Positions 35,714-46,317 are shown, numbered from the stretch's first letter. The stretch: 64,000 nt of DNA from Pseudomonas graminis (GCF_002093745.1 NZ_MTSB01000005.1:299138-363137); one strand, 5' to 3'. The notes: a model not told the origin generated them from the sequence alone. Translations and numbers: made by a program.

Positions 35714-36418
35714 TCAGCCCGCCAGACCTACGTAGACGTTCTGGACGTCGTCGTGGTTGTCGATGGCTTCGAGGAACGCTTCGACTTCAGCCATCTGCTC
35801 GTCGGTCAGGCCGCCTACCGTGCTTTTCGGGCGATAGCCCAGTTGCGCGGACTGAACCGTGAAACCGAACGCGGGAAGCGCTTTGCAGACAGCGTCCATA
35901 TCGGTGTGATCGGTCAGGAACAGCGTGGCGCCCTCTTCACCCGGCTCGACGTCCTGGGCACCGGCTTCGATGGCTGCCATATCCGGATCAGCGTCCGGTG
36001 ACGCAGGCACAGCCTCGATCATGCCCAGATACCGAAAGTCCCAAGACACCGAACCGGCTGCGCCCAGTTGCCCCTTGCGGAACAGCACGCGAATTTCGGA
36101 TACGGTGCGGTTGATGTTGTCCGTCAGGCACTCGACGATCACCGGCACGCGGTGCGGAGCAAAGCCCTCGTAGGTCAGGTGCTCGAAGTTGACGCTCTCG
36201 CCCAGCAGGCCCGCGCCTTTCTTGATTGCACGTTCCAGGGTTTCACGCGGCATGGACGCCTTTTTGGCCTGTTCAACCACCAGACGCAGACGCGAATTCA
36301 TGTCCGGGTCAGCACCCGCGCGGGCCGCGATCATGATCTCCTTGGACAGCTTGCCAAACGTACGTCCCTTGGCATTTGCTGCCGCTTCTTTATGCTTGAC
36401 CTTCCACTGTGCGCCCAT
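35714..36418 (-). CDS. YebC/PmpR family protein (YeeN-like paralogue)
   Basis: A 234-residue protein with the three-domain YebC fold ([59 protein letters not shown]). The N-terminus [18 protein letters not shown] resembles E. coli YeeN rather than the canonical MAGHSKW form, and no ruvC lies nearby, so this is probably the second YebC-type copy. The family was described as DNA-binding regulators (PmpR) and more recently linked to translation of proline-rich stretches. ATG at 36418; the upstream reading to 36679 is not supported. Confidence 0.92.
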   Translation of the reverse strand: MGAQWKVKHKEAAANAKGRTFGKLSKEIMIAARAGADPDMNSRLRLVVEQAKKASMPRETLERAIKKGAGLLGESVNFEHLTYEGFAPHRVPVIVECLTDNINRTVSEIRVLFRKGQLGAAGSVSWDFRYLGMIEAVPASPDADPDMAAIEAGAQDVEPGEEGATLFLTDHTDMDAVCKALPAFGFTVQSAQLGYRPKSTVGGLTDEQMAEVEAFLEAIDNHDDVQNVYVGLAG

Positions 36419-36742
36419 GTCTGCTCTCTTGATTCGATAGGCACCTCGCCGCCTGCGCCTGCATGACTGACAGAACACGGCACTGGCAAGGCGCTGAAAA
36501 AGGGTCACCGGCAAAATAGCCTGTCCGGCGCGGCGCATTTTATACGCGATCACCGCAGATGAAACCCCCGACAGGCACATTGACTGACGAACTCGCCAAG
36601 ATGGCTGCCAATCTGGCGAAGTGCAACCATCCAATAGGCAGCACAGCTTGTAGTCCTTTTCCGAAAAAACATGCGGCAATGTTTTTGAGGCTTGGCTTTC
36701 CGTACCCTGCGCTCCCGAAATTCAAGGTGGGAGAGCCCGCGG
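36419..36742. other. Divergent gap between the yebC-like and vgrG genes
   Basis: This 324-base gap should hold both promoters. A short open frame (36559-36792) overlaps the vgrG start in another frame and looks non-coding. I see no repeat or clear regulatory palindrome. Confidence 0.35.
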
Positions 36743-38692
36743 ATGTGCGAAGACCTGCAAGTGCCGATCACGCTGGCAATCGCCGACTGTAAGACGGATC
36801 TGCGCGTCATCGGCTTCACCGGCCGCGACGCCCTCAATGAAGCGTACACATTTGATATCAAGCTGATCGGCAGCGACCCGCATATAGATGCCCACGGCGT
36901 GCTGCATCGCACCGCGTTTCTGAGCTTCGGCCGCGCCGGCGAGGGTGTGCATGGCCAGATTTGCCAGTTCACCCGGATTCACTGCGGGGCGTGTGTCAGT
37001 CTCTACCATCTGGTCCTGAAGCCGACCCTCGTGAAGCTTGCGCAGCATCCACAGCGCCGCATTCATCACGACGTCAGCGTGCCGCAACTGATCCTTCAGC
37101 AACTGGCCAGGCACGCGATCGAAGCGAACGCCTGCCGGTTCGGCTTGATGACCGGCCTTTATCCGTCCAGCCCTCTGCGTATCCAGTACGACGAGACCGA
37201 CCTGCAACTGCTGCAACGCCTGTGCGAAGAAGAAGGGATTCATTTCCGCTTCGAACATGAGCCCACCGGCCATTGGCTGGTCTTTTCGGATGACCCCGCG
37301 AGCTTTCCCGTGCAGCGCATGCCGATCCGGTTCAGGCGCAGCGATGAGGCAGACTCGACGCAGGCGACGCTCTTGCACATGGCTGAAATACTGACGATGC
37401 CGCTTGCCTCGCCGCATGACTGCGATTGCCGCAAAGAACTCCCGTCGCCAGGGTCGGCGCCGGACATGAGCACACCCGCGGCCAATCATCCCTTCGGGTC
37501 GACAGCCTTTCCCGGACCGATCAGTCAGGAGCAGGCGCTGGACCGGCAGCACGGTATACGCAGACTGGAGCGTTTGCGCTGCGAACGACGTGAAGTCAGC
37601 GGACACACCCGTCAGACCGCGCTCCGCAGCGGCGAGGTGATGCAGGTGCTAGACCACCCCGAACCCTTGTTCAACGATCAATGGCTGCTGACCGAAGTCA
37701 TTCACACAGGCCGACAGTTGCAAGTGCTGCGGGACGCCGATCCCGACGATACGCGGGCCATTCTCAAGGCAATGCTCAATGAGCCTCGCCTTCCGTCCCA
37801 GACAAAGCACGCAGGCAACGGCTACCGCAACAGCTTCAAGGCCATCCCGTGGACCATGCCGTTTCGCCCCTCGATCAAACACCCTCGACCTGCAGCAACA
37901 GGCGATCACATCGCCACGGTGCAGGAGGACGACGCTTGCGCGCCGAGGCACGGCGTTCGGTCAATCCGGTTCGACTGGCAACCGGCACGCAAGCCAGGCA
38001 GCCATCCTCGACCCTGGCCGCGCGCGCAAGTCGCCAGCGACGACATGCTCCGTCTTGCGCCGGGCACGCGCGTCCTGGTTCGTTACCTCGACAACCACCC
38101 GGACCGGCCGGTGATCTGCGCCGCTCTCGCACAGGCTGAGTGCCTTGCGGGCATTCACCTGAGGCTGGACGATTCAGACATCGCCCCCATCGACCCCATT
38201 CACCTTGCGAGCGGCCAGCACCTGCACGCCACGACGAGCAAACGATTGATCGTGCGCAGTCAGGCGGCAACGCTGCATGTCGACCCGCAGCACATTCTGA
38301 TCACTGGCCCGGTGCTGATCACAACGTCACTCACGGTGCCCACCACGCTGGCGACGCTCCTGGCAATGGACGATCTGCGCTTGACCGGAAAGCCGGGGCG
38401 TCAGGACGAGCCGCTGGCAGACCGCGTCTGGTATATCGTGCGAATGGAGACGCCGGGGTTGCAGTACCTGCCGCGAGTGGCGGCGGAAAACATCCTGTTC
38501 GAAGGCCGAACCGACCCGCGCGGCTATCTGGGCCTGAGCCAGGCGCAGCGTCAGCGCCTGGCCAATGAATACCGCCAGACGCCACAGATGCTTTGCCTGA
38601 TTCACCCAGGCCATTGCCTTCCGCTGCATGAATGGTTCGAGCAGAACCTGAAGCAGGAACAGCGCGACGCAATCGGAATCAACAGTCCTTGA
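36743..38692 (+). CDS. vgrG: Orphan type VI secretion VgrG-like protein
   Basis: A 649-residue protein. The first 330 residues match the VgrG/gp27 fold ([76 protein letters not shown]). The central part has a remnant OB/gp5 region ([27 protein letters not shown]). The last 170 residues (from [17 protein letters not shown]) do not resemble the usual beta-helix and could be an adaptor or effector extension. No other T6SS gene is adjacent. ATG at 36743 has GGGAG upstream. It overlaps the convergent enoyl-CoA hydratase gene by 14 bases. Confidence 0.86.
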   Translation: MCEDLQVPITLAIADCKTDLRVIGFTGRDALNEAYTFDIKLIGSDPHIDAHGVLHRTAFLSFGRAGEGVHGQICQFTRIHCGACVSLYHLVLKPTLVKLAQHPQRRIHHDVSVPQLILQQLARHAIEANACRFGLMTGLYPSSPLRIQYDETDLQLLQRLCEEEGIHFRFEHEPTGHWLVFSDDPASFPVQRMPIRFRRSDEADSTQATLLHMAEILTMPLASPHDCDCRKELPSPGSAPDMSTPAANHPFGSTAFPGPISQEQALDRQHGIRRLERLRCERREVSGHTRQTALRSGEVMQVLDHPEPLFNDQWLLTEVIHTGRQLQVLRDADPDDTRAILKAMLNEPRLPSQTKHAGNGYRNSFKAIPWTMPFRPSIKHPRPAATGDHIATVQEDDACAPRHGVRSIRFDWQPARKPGSHPRPWPRAQVASDDMLRLAPGTRVLVRYLDNHPDRPVICAALAQAECLAGIHLRLDDSDIAPIDPIHLASGQHLHATTSKRLIVRSQAATLHVDPQHILITGPVLITTSLTVPTTLATLLAMDDLRLTGKPGRQDEPLADRVWYIVRMETPGLQYLPRVAAENILFEGRTDPRGYLGLSQAQRQRLANEYRQTPQMLCLIHPGHCLPLHEWFEQNLKQEQRDAIGINSP

Positions 38693-39452
38693 AAGCGGCC
38701 TGGCGCTTGTCGATAAACGCCTTCATGCCTTCTTTCTGATCCTGACTGGCAAACGCGGCATGAAACACCCGGCGCTCGAACCGAATGCCCTCGGCCAGAC
38801 TGACCTCGAAAGCGCGGTTGACGCTTTCCTTGACCATCATGGCCACCGGCAGTGACTTCGCCGCGATGCTGGCTGCCACCGCCAATGCTTCCGGAAGCAG
38901 TTGCTCAAGCGGCAGCACGCGAGACACCAGACCGGCGCGCTCGGCCTCGTGAGCATCGATCAGGCGCCCGGTCAGGCACATTTCCATCGCCTTGGCCTTG
39001 CCGACCGCCCGGGTCAGGCGTTGCGTCCCGCCCATGCCCGGCAATACGCCGAGGTTGATCTCCGGCTGACCGAACCGGGCGTTTTCAGCGGCCAGAATGA
39101 AGTCGCACATCAGCGCCAGTTCACACCCGCCGCCGAGCGCGAACCCGGCGACTGCGGCGATCATGGGTTTGCGCCGGGCAGCGATCCGGTCGCTCTCGCG
39201 AAACAGATCATCGAGGTAGATCTGCGGGTAGGTAAGCTCGACCATTTCCTTGATGTCCGCACCGGCGGCAAACGCTTTTTCCGAGCCTGTCAGCACGATG
39301 CACCCGATGGCGCTGTCCGCCTCGAATCGGTCGAGTGCGTGGTTCAGTTCGTCGATCAGGCGTGCATTCAGTGCGTTCAAAGCCTTGGGGCGATTCAAGG
39401 TAATCACCGCGACGCTGTCGATAATCTCAGTGAGAATTGTCTCGTAAAGCAT
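38679..39452 (-). CDS. Enoyl-CoA hydratase
   Basis: A 257-residue crotonase-fold enzyme. The oxyanion segments [12 protein letters not shown] (around 62-73) and [18 protein letters not shown], and the catalytic glutamates in [20 protein letters not shown], are all present. It hydrates 2-enoyl-CoA to 3-hydroxyacyl-CoA. It is downstream of a thiolase gene on the same strand with an 89-base gap; the two probably serve one fatty acid or aromatic acid route. Confidence 0.93.
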   Translation of the reverse strand: MLYETILTEIIDSVAVITLNRPKALNALNARLIDELNHALDRFEADSAIGCIVLTGSEKAFAAGADIKEMVELTYPQIYLDDLFRESDRIAARRKPMIAAVAGFALGGGCELALMCDFILAAENARFGQPEINLGVLPGMGGTQRLTRAVGKAKAMEMCLTGRLIDAHEAERAGLVSRVLPLEQLLPEALAVAASIAAKSLPVAMMVKESVNRAFEVSLAEGIRFERRVFHAAFASQDQKEGMKAFIDKRQAAFKDC

Positions 39453-39541
39453 TGATAAATATCCTTTTTTAAAAATAACCTGTTAATGCGCTTTCTATAG
39501 AAATAGGTTCACGAGTCGTCAATAAGCCATTGAATATAAAG

Positions 39542-40750
39542 CTAAATTATTAGTTCGAGCGCCACGGCTGTGGCTTCCCCGCCGCCGATACACACAGCGG
39601 CCACACCACGCCTGAGACCCCGACGCTGCAACGCGGCCAGCAGCGTCACGATGATCCGCGCGCCCGAAGCGCCTATCGGATGACCGAGTGCGCAGGCCCC
39701 GCCATTGACGTTCACTTTGTCGTGCGGCAAGCCCAGCTCGCTCATTGCCACCAGCGGCACGACCGCAAAAGCCTCATTGATTTCAAACAGGTCAATGTCA
39801 TCGACAGCCCAGCCTGTTTTGCTCAGCAGCCGCTGTATAGCCCCTATCGGCGCGGTGGGGAACAGGCCCGGTTTGTCGGCGAATGCGGCATGTGCGTGGA
39901 ACACGGCCAACGGCTTCAAGCCTTGGCGCTGCGCTTGCGACTGGCGCATTAGCAACAGCGCCGCCGCACCGTCCGAAATTGAACTGGCGTTGGCCGCCGT
40001 CACCGTTCCACCCTCACGAAACGCCGGCTTGAGCGTGGGAATCTTTTCCGGCCTCGCCTTGGGGGGCTGCTCATCATGGGTGATCAGCCGGGTCACTTTG
40101 CCCACCGTGACCTGCACCGGAACGATCTCGGCGTCAAAATGACCGTCGCTGATGGCCTGCTGCGCACGGGCCAGTGACGCCAGCGCGAATGCGTCCTGAG
40201 CCTCACGGCTAAAGCCATTGAGCTGAGCGCAGTCTTCAGCGAAGGTACCCATCAGCCGTCCAGGCTCATAGGCATCTTCAAGACCGTCCAGAAACATGTG
40301 ATCCAGCACCTTGCCATGCCCCATGCGATAACCGCTGCGCGCGCGGTCCAGCATATAGGGCGCGTTGGACATGCTTTCCATTCCGCCGGCCACCACCACG
40401 CTCGCACTGCCCGCCAGCAACAAGTCATGGGCCATGATCGCCGCCTGCATGCCGGAGCCACACATCTTGTTGACGGTGCTGCACAGCGTCGCGGTCGTCA
40501 GCCCGGCACCCAACGCCGCCTGGCGGGCAGGCGCCTGGCCGAGGCCGGCGGGCAACACGCAGCCAAAAAGCAACTGTTCTACGGCGGCAGGCTCGATCCC
40601 GGCCCGTTCAACGGCTGCCCGAATGGCGATCGATCCCAGGTGCGTAGCGCTGACGCTCTGCAGATCGCCCTGGAAACCGCCCATAGGCGTACGTGCGGCA
40701 CTGACAATGACCACGGGGTCGTGCGGCGGGTTTGTCCGTTCTGTGGACAT
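39542..40750 (-). CDS. Acetyl-CoA C-acyltransferase (thiolase)
   Basis: A 402-residue thiolase. The nucleophile Cys lies in NKMCGSGMQA, the His in NVNGGACALGHPIGASGAR, and the second Cys in AVCIGGGEATAV. ATG at 40750 gives MSTERTNPPHDPVVIVSAARTP; the frame is open to 40900 but that part is not conserved in type. It condenses or cleaves acetyl-CoA/acyl-CoA, feeding the adjacent hydratase step. Confidence 0.94.
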   Translation of the reverse strand: MSTERTNPPHDPVVIVSAARTPMGGFQGDLQSVSATHLGSIAIRAAVERAGIEPAAVEQLLFGCVLPAGLGQAPARQAALGAGLTTATLCSTVNKMCGSGMQAAIMAHDLLLAGSASVVVAGGMESMSNAPYMLDRARSGYRMGHGKVLDHMFLDGLEDAYEPGRLMGTFAEDCAQLNGFSREAQDAFALASLARAQQAISDGHFDAEIVPVQVTVGKVTRLITHDEQPPKARPEKIPTLKPAFREGGTVTAANASSISDGAAALLLMRQSQAQRQGLKPLAVFHAHAAFADKPGLFPTAPIGAIQRLLSKTGWAVDDIDLFEINEAFAVVPLVAMSELGLPHDKVNVNGGACALGHPIGASGARIIVTLLAALQRRGLRRGVAAVCIGGGEATAVALELII

Positions 40751-40924
40751 GGCTATCTCCAGTCTTGTTTTTATGGGATCGCTGAAATGATCAACCCGAC
40801 GCGTCGGGGACGCAACGGGTAAGACAGGCAGATTAGCGGGTATCTGTGGATTGCGCCCCGCGGGACGAATCTCTTGTAGAAGACGGGGTCTGAAGATCAA
40901 CGCCCACCGATGCCGGAACCCACC

Positions 40925-41404
40925 ATGTCGCTACGCCCGATCCGTGTCTTGCTCTCAGGCCTGCTGATTCTCACCCTGAGCGCTTGCGCCTTGCTGCCCC
41001 ATCGAGACCCGCTCGCCATCAATGTCGTCGGCATCGAGCCCATCCCCGGACAAGGCCTGGAACTGCGCATGGCCGTCACATTGCGTGTGCAGAACCCCAA
41101 CGATGCCGAGATCAATTACACCGGCGTGGCGCTGGACCTGGACGTCAATGGAAAGTTGCTGGCTTCCGGCGTGAGTAACCAGAGTGGCACAGTAGGAAGG
41201 TTCTCCGAGGCCGTGCTGGTGGTGCCGGTCAGCGTGTCGGCGTTCGCCGCCTTGCGTCAGGCACTGGGGCTGACGCAAAGCCAGCGTCTGGACAATCTGC
41301 CTTACACCTTGCGCGGCAAACTGGCGGGCGGCCTGTTCGGCACGATGCGCTTCAGCGACAGCGGCACACTGGACCTGCGCCAGGCAGAGGGTGATCCCTG
41401 GTAA
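40925..41404 (+). CDS. LEA type 2 family lipoprotein
   Basis: A 159-residue protein with a lipoprotein signal (LLILTLSAC, Cys about residue 22) and a single LEA14/WHy beta-sandwich (LRMAVTLRVQNPNDAEINYTGVALDLDVNGK). I chose ATG at 40925, preceded by CCGGAACC, rather than 40910. WHy-type proteins are linked to desiccation tolerance in bacteria and plants. It is divergent from the thiolase gene. Confidence 0.87.
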   Translation: MSLRPIRVLLSGLLILTLSACALLPHRDPLAINVVGIEPIPGQGLELRMAVTLRVQNPNDAEINYTGVALDLDVNGKLLASGVSNQSGTVGRFSEAVLVVPVSVSAFAALRQALGLTQSQRLDNLPYTLRGKLAGGLFGTMRFSDSGTLDLRQAEGDPW

Positions 41405-41532
41405 CGCCTGATTGACACCGCAACGGGGTGCCAGGCAGGTGTCGAGGTGAACGGGTCAGGAACACTGGCATGCTTGCTGCTTGCTACAACGCTATAGGGT
41501 TCCGCCCTCTCACCCTCAAGGAAGATCTGCCA

Positions 41533-42414
41533 ATGATGCTGCGTAAGCTGTCAGCAACGGTCCACACCCTGCCCTTTTATATGCTCCTGACGCTGATTGC
41601 GAGTGTATCTACCGCCCCAACCCTGGCGGCCAGCAAAAGCGCCAAGCGCGGTATTGCTTACGACCTCACACTGCCCGCCGACCTGAGCGCGTTATCGTCA
41701 GGTGTGAGTTGGTGGTACAACTGGAGCCCGAAACCGCATGACCGCCTGGCCTCGTACGATTACGCCTCGATGTACGGCGTCGACTTCATTCCGATGGTGT
41801 GGAACGACAACATCGATGACGGCCAGCTGAAACTCTATCTGCAGGCGCACCCCACCATCCGCTATCTGCTGGCCATCAACGAACCCAATCTGGTGGACCA
41901 GGCAAACATGACACCCGAGGCCGTCGCGCGTTTCTGGCCCAGGCTGGAGCAGATAGCGGCGCAGACCGGAATAAAACTGGTAGGCCCAGCCATGAACTGG
42001 GGAACCCAGCCAGGCTACGGCGACCCGGTGGTGTGGCTCGACGCGTTCTACGCAGCGTATCGGTCCATGAACCAGAATCGTGACCCGCAGATCGACTACC
42101 TGGCCTTCCATTGGTACGACTACGGCATGTCAGGAATGCTCGACAGGCTCGCTCGCTACGGGAAGCCGGTGTGGGTCACGGAATTTGCCAACTGGCACAG
42201 CCTGGATGACGGAATGCAGATTGACTCCGTACAAAAGCAAAAACAGCAAATGGCCGACATGGTTGCCACGCTCGAGGGACGAGCCGACGTGTTCAGGTAC
42301 GCCTGGTTCACCGGACGTATGAGCCAAGACCCGCATTTCTCCAGTTTATTGAGTGATGAAGGCCGACTCACCGAGCTGGGTCAGTACTACCTTTCGTTGC
42401 CATACGCTGAATGA
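41533..42414 (+). CDS. Secreted glycoside hydrolase, GH128-like (Asl1 type)
   Basis: A 293-residue protein with a signal peptide (residues 1-33, ending TLAA) and an (alpha/beta)8 catalytic domain of the Asl1-like/GH128 type. NEPNLVD (acid/base Glu near 116) and VTEFANW (nucleophile Glu near 218) are the expected catalytic sites; GVSWWYNWSPKP is the family's N-terminal signature. GH128 enzymes act on beta-1,3-glucans. It may attack fungal or plant callose. ATG at 41533 follows AAGGAAGATC. Confidence 0.88.
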   Translation: MMLRKLSATVHTLPFYMLLTLIASVSTAPTLAASKSAKRGIAYDLTLPADLSALSSGVSWWYNWSPKPHDRLASYDYASMYGVDFIPMVWNDNIDDGQLKLYLQAHPTIRYLLAINEPNLVDQANMTPEAVARFWPRLEQIAAQTGIKLVGPAMNWGTQPGYGDPVVWLDAFYAAYRSMNQNRDPQIDYLAFHWYDYGMSGMLDRLARYGKPVWVTEFANWHSLDDGMQIDSVQKQKQQMADMVATLEGRADVFRYAWFTGRMSQDPHFSSLLSDEGRLTELGQYYLSLPYAE

Positions 42415-42425
42415 GGCCAGCACCT

Positions 42426-42737
42426 TCAACGAGAGCACGCTGCCTCTTCACTGCCTGTCAGAGAGGCGGCACCCATCTCGGTCAGGCCGCTGATGAGGTG
42501 CTGGGGATAGGGGAATGACAGGTCGTGCTCAAGGACCTTTGCCGACGTCAAAAGCCCTTCTCTGACCATCGTGTCGACCCTCGCAACGCAAACATCGATG
42601 GCCGGCAGGCTCGAATGACAGCGGACCAGTTCTCGGAAAATCTGCCCAAACGTCAGTTTTCGGGGCTGGCTGGAGCACAGACGCCTGACGACCTTCAAGA
42701 TCGCCAGGTCAGTCCGGATAAGTGGGTAGCTCACCAC
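42426..42737 (-). CDS. Small hypothetical protein, possibly winged-helix
   Basis: A 103-residue protein on the minus strand, converging with the GH128-like gene 11 bases away. The middle (RVDTMVREGLLTSAKVLEH) looks like the wing of a winged helix, but I cannot assign a family. It has no signal or membrane segment. Its upstream side is AT-rich noncoding DNA. Confidence 0.55.
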   Translation of the reverse strand: MVSYPLIRTDLAILKVVRRLCSSQPRKLTFGQIFRELVRCHSSLPAIDVCVARVDTMVREGLLTSAKVLEHDLSFPYPQHLISGLTEMGAASLTGSEEAACSR

Positions 42738-43330
42738 AGTTGCCTTTAAATTACGAACGCTGGCGGTGAAGAGATACCTCCCTTCCCGACATAAAGAATA
42801 AACACACGCGCCTGCGCAAAACAGACCGTGCGCTGACTGACAGGTGAATGATTATAAAACCGGCTCTTTTGCAACGAGCACCGCGCCACAGCACTTATTA
42901 TTAACAGTGCCGAAAGTTGCAAGTAAGCCCACAGAGGCTCATTGATAAAAATGGCTGAAAAGCGCTCTTATCATTCAGAGCGCAAAGCTTAACAGATCAC
43001 TAAACCTAACGACAGTTAGGTTTATAAAAAAGCAATTAAAACCTAATCTATATGAAAAATTAGCCTTAAATATCGATATATAACCGTATTTTTGGCATTT
43101 AATCCCAATATCTGCGGACATTTCATTTTATTTCAGAGCGTGTAGCGCCCAAAAACCCAGGAAAATTGACAGGTAGCGAAGTGACATCATTTATTTAAAG
43201 GGGTGTTGCGAATACTTTACCCGTCGACGAACTTTCCAGTGCCGCGCTGAGCATAATATTCGGCCCGGCCATGCACGATTTCGACAGCCGTCCGTAATTA
43301 ATCCGACCACCCTCAATCGAGATGCAATCG
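42738..43330. other. AT-rich noncoding region with inverted repeats
   Basis: This 593-base region is clearly AT-richer than its surroundings, especially 42760-43110. It contains a 7-base inverted repeat (GCGCTCT/AGAGCGC, 42962-42983) and a 9-base one (43002-43023). I see no gene; the largest open frame on the minus strand (43195-43422) overlaps the next gene and is not convincing. It is a likely target of MvaT silencing. Confidence 0.55.
43002..43023. repeat. Perfect inverted repeat in the AT-rich gap
   Basis: AAACCTAAC and GTTAGGTTT flank GACA; a third similar half-site (AAACCTAAT) follows within 25 bases. It resembles an operator or hairpin upstream of the beta-glucosidase operon. Confidence 0.5.
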
Positions 43331-43579
43331 ATGACTAGAACCCTGCTGTCTGTTTTCAGCGCAGCGCTTCTGTGCGCGCAAAGTATGTCCGCTCTCGCAG
43401 CGGACTCGACGCCAACAGCCAATACAGCTGATCAACAGGTCCGCGTACAGGTTGAAGCCAAACGCGATCAGTTGTCTGGCGCTGACAAAATCAGCCCGAC
43501 GACGCAGAAGAGTTCCTCCACCCTGCTCGATACGCCGGTGGACACCGACGATGCACCTGCGCAGGCACAACGACCATGA
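43331..43579 (+). CDS. Small exported protein coupled to beta-glucosidase
   Basis: An 82-residue protein with a clear signal peptide (MTRTLLSVFSAALLCAQSMSALAA) and a short, probably disordered mature part rich in Asp, Thr and Gln. ATG at 43331 or 43322 are both possible. Its stop overlaps the GH3 start as ATGA, so the two are translated together. No family is recognised; it could be a leader or partner of the enzyme. Confidence 0.7.
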   Translation: MTRTLLSVFSAALLCAQSMSALAADSTPTANTADQQVRVQVEAKRDQLSGADKISPTTQKSSSTLLDTPVDTDDAPAQAQRP

Positions 43580-46317
43580 ACCGCCCTCACCCACCTTTCG
43601 CATTGACCAGAAGGACACTTGCCTTGTCAGCGTTCAAACAGACATTGGGCCTGAGCCTGCTGACGTTCAGCATCATGCAGGCCAATCTCGCCCTCGCGGC
43701 AGTGACCCCGGCCACCGGCAACGACGTCGAGGCCCGTGTCAGTTCTATTCTCGACAACATGAATCAGTCCGAGAAGATCAACTTCACCCGCGTGGACGAC
43801 GGGCACATGATCCCGTCCCTGCCCAAATGGGGCATCAAGGGCACCGTAGCGTATGATTCGTCGATGGGCGTGCATGTCAATAACGCCACCTTCGGCGCCC
43901 AGTACCCGTCGCAATCCGCACTGGCCGCCACCTGGAGCATCAACAGGGCCAAGGAGTTCGGCCTCGCCATTGCCTACGAGACACGGATTTCCGGCGGCCA
44001 ACAGATGCTCTCGCCCGGCGTGAACCTGTATCGCACGCCCTATAACGGTCGTTCGGCAGAGTACGTCAGCGGTGAGGACCCGTTCCTCGGCGCAGTGCTG
44101 GCACCGGCCATCGTCAACGGTATTCAGGCACAAGGCATCCAGGCCAGCGGCAAGCACTACCTGGCCAACGAGCAGGAAGCCAATCGTCAGGCGGTCGACG
44201 TCAAGGTCGATGAACGCACTCTTCGCGAGCTGTACCTGCCAGGCTTCGAGTCGATGGTGAAAAACGCCAATGTCGCGTCGATCATGTGCGGCTTCAACAA
44301 GGTCAATGGCGACTACGCCTGTGAAAACCATCACCTGATCACTGAAGTGCTTAAAGGTGAGTGGGGCTATCAAGGCACGGTCATCAGCGACTTCAACGCC
44401 ATTCACGATGCGTTCAAAGGCGCCTGGGCCGGCACTGACATTGACATGCCATCAGGTCTGCAGTTTACCGAAGCCAAGCTGCTGCCTTACCTGTGGAGCG
44501 GGCAACTGACCCAGAACGTGATCGACGACAAGGTCAAGCGCAACCTGCGGGCCATCGTCAGCTACGACTTCCAGGAGCATCTCAATAGCGCCAAGACCCT
44601 GGACCACCCCGAATACGGCATGCGCGCAGCGTTGAATACGGCACGTGAGTCCATTGTCCTGCTGCGCAACGAAAACACGGCGGCGGGCAAACCGCTGCTG
44701 CCACTGGCGCGCTCGGCGAAGATCGCAGTCATTGGCAACTGGGCACATGAAACACCTGCGTCGCCGTTCGGCACCGCGAACTCGCCGCCCAACAGCTACG
44801 TCACCGAGCTGAGCGGCTTGCAGCAACTGGCGTCCAGCAGCGATGACGTGACCTACCTGCCGGAGATGAGCCTGAACCCGGTCAGCTCGGCGTGGTATCA
44901 ACCGGCGACAGGAGCCAACGGGGTCAACAACTCCGGGGTGAAAGCCGAGTACTTTTCCAACACCCTCTTTTCCGGCGACCCGGTGCTGACGCGCGTCGAG
45001 CCAGGCGTCAACCTGAACTGGGCCACCGGTACCAACGTTACCAATGCAGGCACGACGGCCGTTTCAGGCTTCAGCCCGTCGCCCGGCGCGTTCTCCGCCC
45101 GGTTTACCAGCACCATCAAACCCACCGTTTCAGGCCCTCAGGTGTTCAAGGTTCGGGCTGACGGTCCTTACAAACTCTGGGTCAACGATGAGCTGGTGTT
45201 GCAGAGCGACGGCGTGCCTTACTCGGGCGATGTCGTGAACGCACTGACCACCTCGGGTAAAACCGCAGCGCTGACGGCCGGCAAGCCGTACACCGTGAAG
45301 CTGGAGTACCAGCGCGTTCAGGGTAATTTCATCCCGGTACTGGGCGGCCTGACTGGCGTGCAAATGAGCTGGGCCTCGTTGCGTCCGCCAAAGGATCTGT
45401 CGACGTACGATGCCGTCGTGGTCGCCACCGGCACCACGTCTGAAAACGAAGGTGAAGGTTCTGACCACGGCTTCGATCTGCCGGATCAACAGGCAGAGCT
45501 GATCAGCTACGTGACCAAGGCCAACCCCAATACCATCGTCGTCATGCACGGCGGTGGCGTGGCCAACATGCAGCCGTGGGCGAACAAGGTCGGCGCAACG
45601 CTGCAAGCCTGGTTCCCGGGTCAGCAAGGCGGTCAGGCGCTGGCCGAAATTCTTTACGGCAAGGTCAACCCGTCAGGCAAGCTGCCGGTCACCATCGACA
45701 AGAAGATCGAGGACAACCCGAGTTATGCGTCCTACCCGGACCCGGCAGCCTATCGTGGCAACAATGCCCTGACCGAAATGACCTACAGCGAAGGCCTGTA
45801 CATGGGTTATCGCGGTTATGACAAGAAGCACGCCAAACCGCTGTACCCCTTCGGCTATGGCCTGTCCTACACCACGTTCAGCTACAGCGACCTCAAGCTG
45901 TCGACCAATGTGCTGACCCCTGGCGCCACGATTGACGTCAAGTTCACCGTGACCAACACCGGCGACAAGGCAGGCTTCGAAGTGGCACAGCTTTATGTGC
46001 AGCCGGTGAAACCCGCAGTAGACCGTCCGGAGAAAGAGCTGAAAGGCTTTACCAAAGTCTATTTGCAACCCGGTGAGAGCAAGACGGTCAGCGTGCCGAT
46101 TGATTCGCGCTCACTGGCCTACTACGTCGACAAGACCGCCAGCTGGGATGTCGATGCCGGTAAATTCAAGATCCTCGTGGGCGCAGACTCTGAGAACCTG
46201 ACGCTTAACAGAACGTTGATCACGCTGTACCCCGAAAAACTGACCACTCGCGACAGCAACCCGCTGCCGTTGCCACTGCGCAAGGCAGTGCAGGTCAGCG
46301 CGGCACAGACTTACTGA
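43576..46317 (+). CDS. Exported GH3 beta-glucosidase with PA14 domain
   Basis: A 913-residue enzyme. The N-terminus carries a signal (ending LALAA near 42). The GH3 N-terminal barrel runs to about 320, with GKHYLANEQE and the nucleophile Asp in VISDFN near 272. The GH3 C-terminal sandwich is split by a PA14 domain (about 454-600, AEYFSNTLFSGDPVLTRVEPG). A fibronectin-III-like domain follows (about 770-880). PA14 insertions are known in GH3 enzymes such as KmBglI and bind sugars. It probably releases glucose from beta-glucosides in the periplasm or outside. Confidence 0.93.
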   Translation: MNRPHPPFALTRRTLALSAFKQTLGLSLLTFSIMQANLALAAVTPATGNDVEARVSSILDNMNQSEKINFTRVDDGHMIPSLPKWGIKGTVAYDSSMGVHVNNATFGAQYPSQSALAATWSINRAKEFGLAIAYETRISGGQQMLSPGVNLYRTPYNGRSAEYVSGEDPFLGAVLAPAIVNGIQAQGIQASGKHYLANEQEANRQAVDVKVDERTLRELYLPGFESMVKNANVASIMCGFNKVNGDYACENHHLITEVLKGEWGYQGTVISDFNAIHDAFKGAWAGTDIDMPSGLQFTEAKLLPYLWSGQLTQNVIDDKVKRNLRAIVSYDFQEHLNSAKTLDHPEYGMRAALNTARESIVLLRNENTAAGKPLLPLARSAKIAVIGNWAHETPASPFGTANSPPNSYVTELSGLQQLASSSDDVTYLPEMSLNPVSSAWYQPATGANGVNNSGVKAEYFSNTLFSGDPVLTRVEPGVNLNWATGTNVTNAGTTAVSGFSPSPGAFSARFTSTIKPTVSGPQVFKVRADGPYKLWVNDELVLQSDGVPYSGDVVNALTTSGKTAALTAGKPYTVKLEYQRVQGNFIPVLGGLTGVQMSWASLRPPKDLSTYDAVVVATGTTSENEGEGSDHGFDLPDQQAELISYVTKANPNTIVVMHGGGVANMQPWANKVGATLQAWFPGQQGGQALAEILYGKVNPSGKLPVTIDKKIEDNPSYASYPDPAAYRGNNALTEMTYSEGLYMGYRGYDKKHAKPLYPFGYGLSYTTFSYSDLKLSTNVLTPGATIDVKFTVTNTGDKAGFEVAQLYVQPVKPAVDRPEKELKGFTKVYLQPGESKTVSVPIDSRSLAYYVDKTASWDVDAGKFKILVGADSENLTLNRTLITLYPEKLTTRDSNPLPLPLRKAVQVSAAQTY

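Noticed and set aside
36559..36792. Short frame upstream of vgrG
   Set aside because: It overlaps the vgrG start in another frame and has no ribosome binding site or similarity.
43195..43422. Minus-strand frame in the AT-rich gap
   Set aside because: It overlaps the signal peptide region of the small exported protein and has no typical start context.
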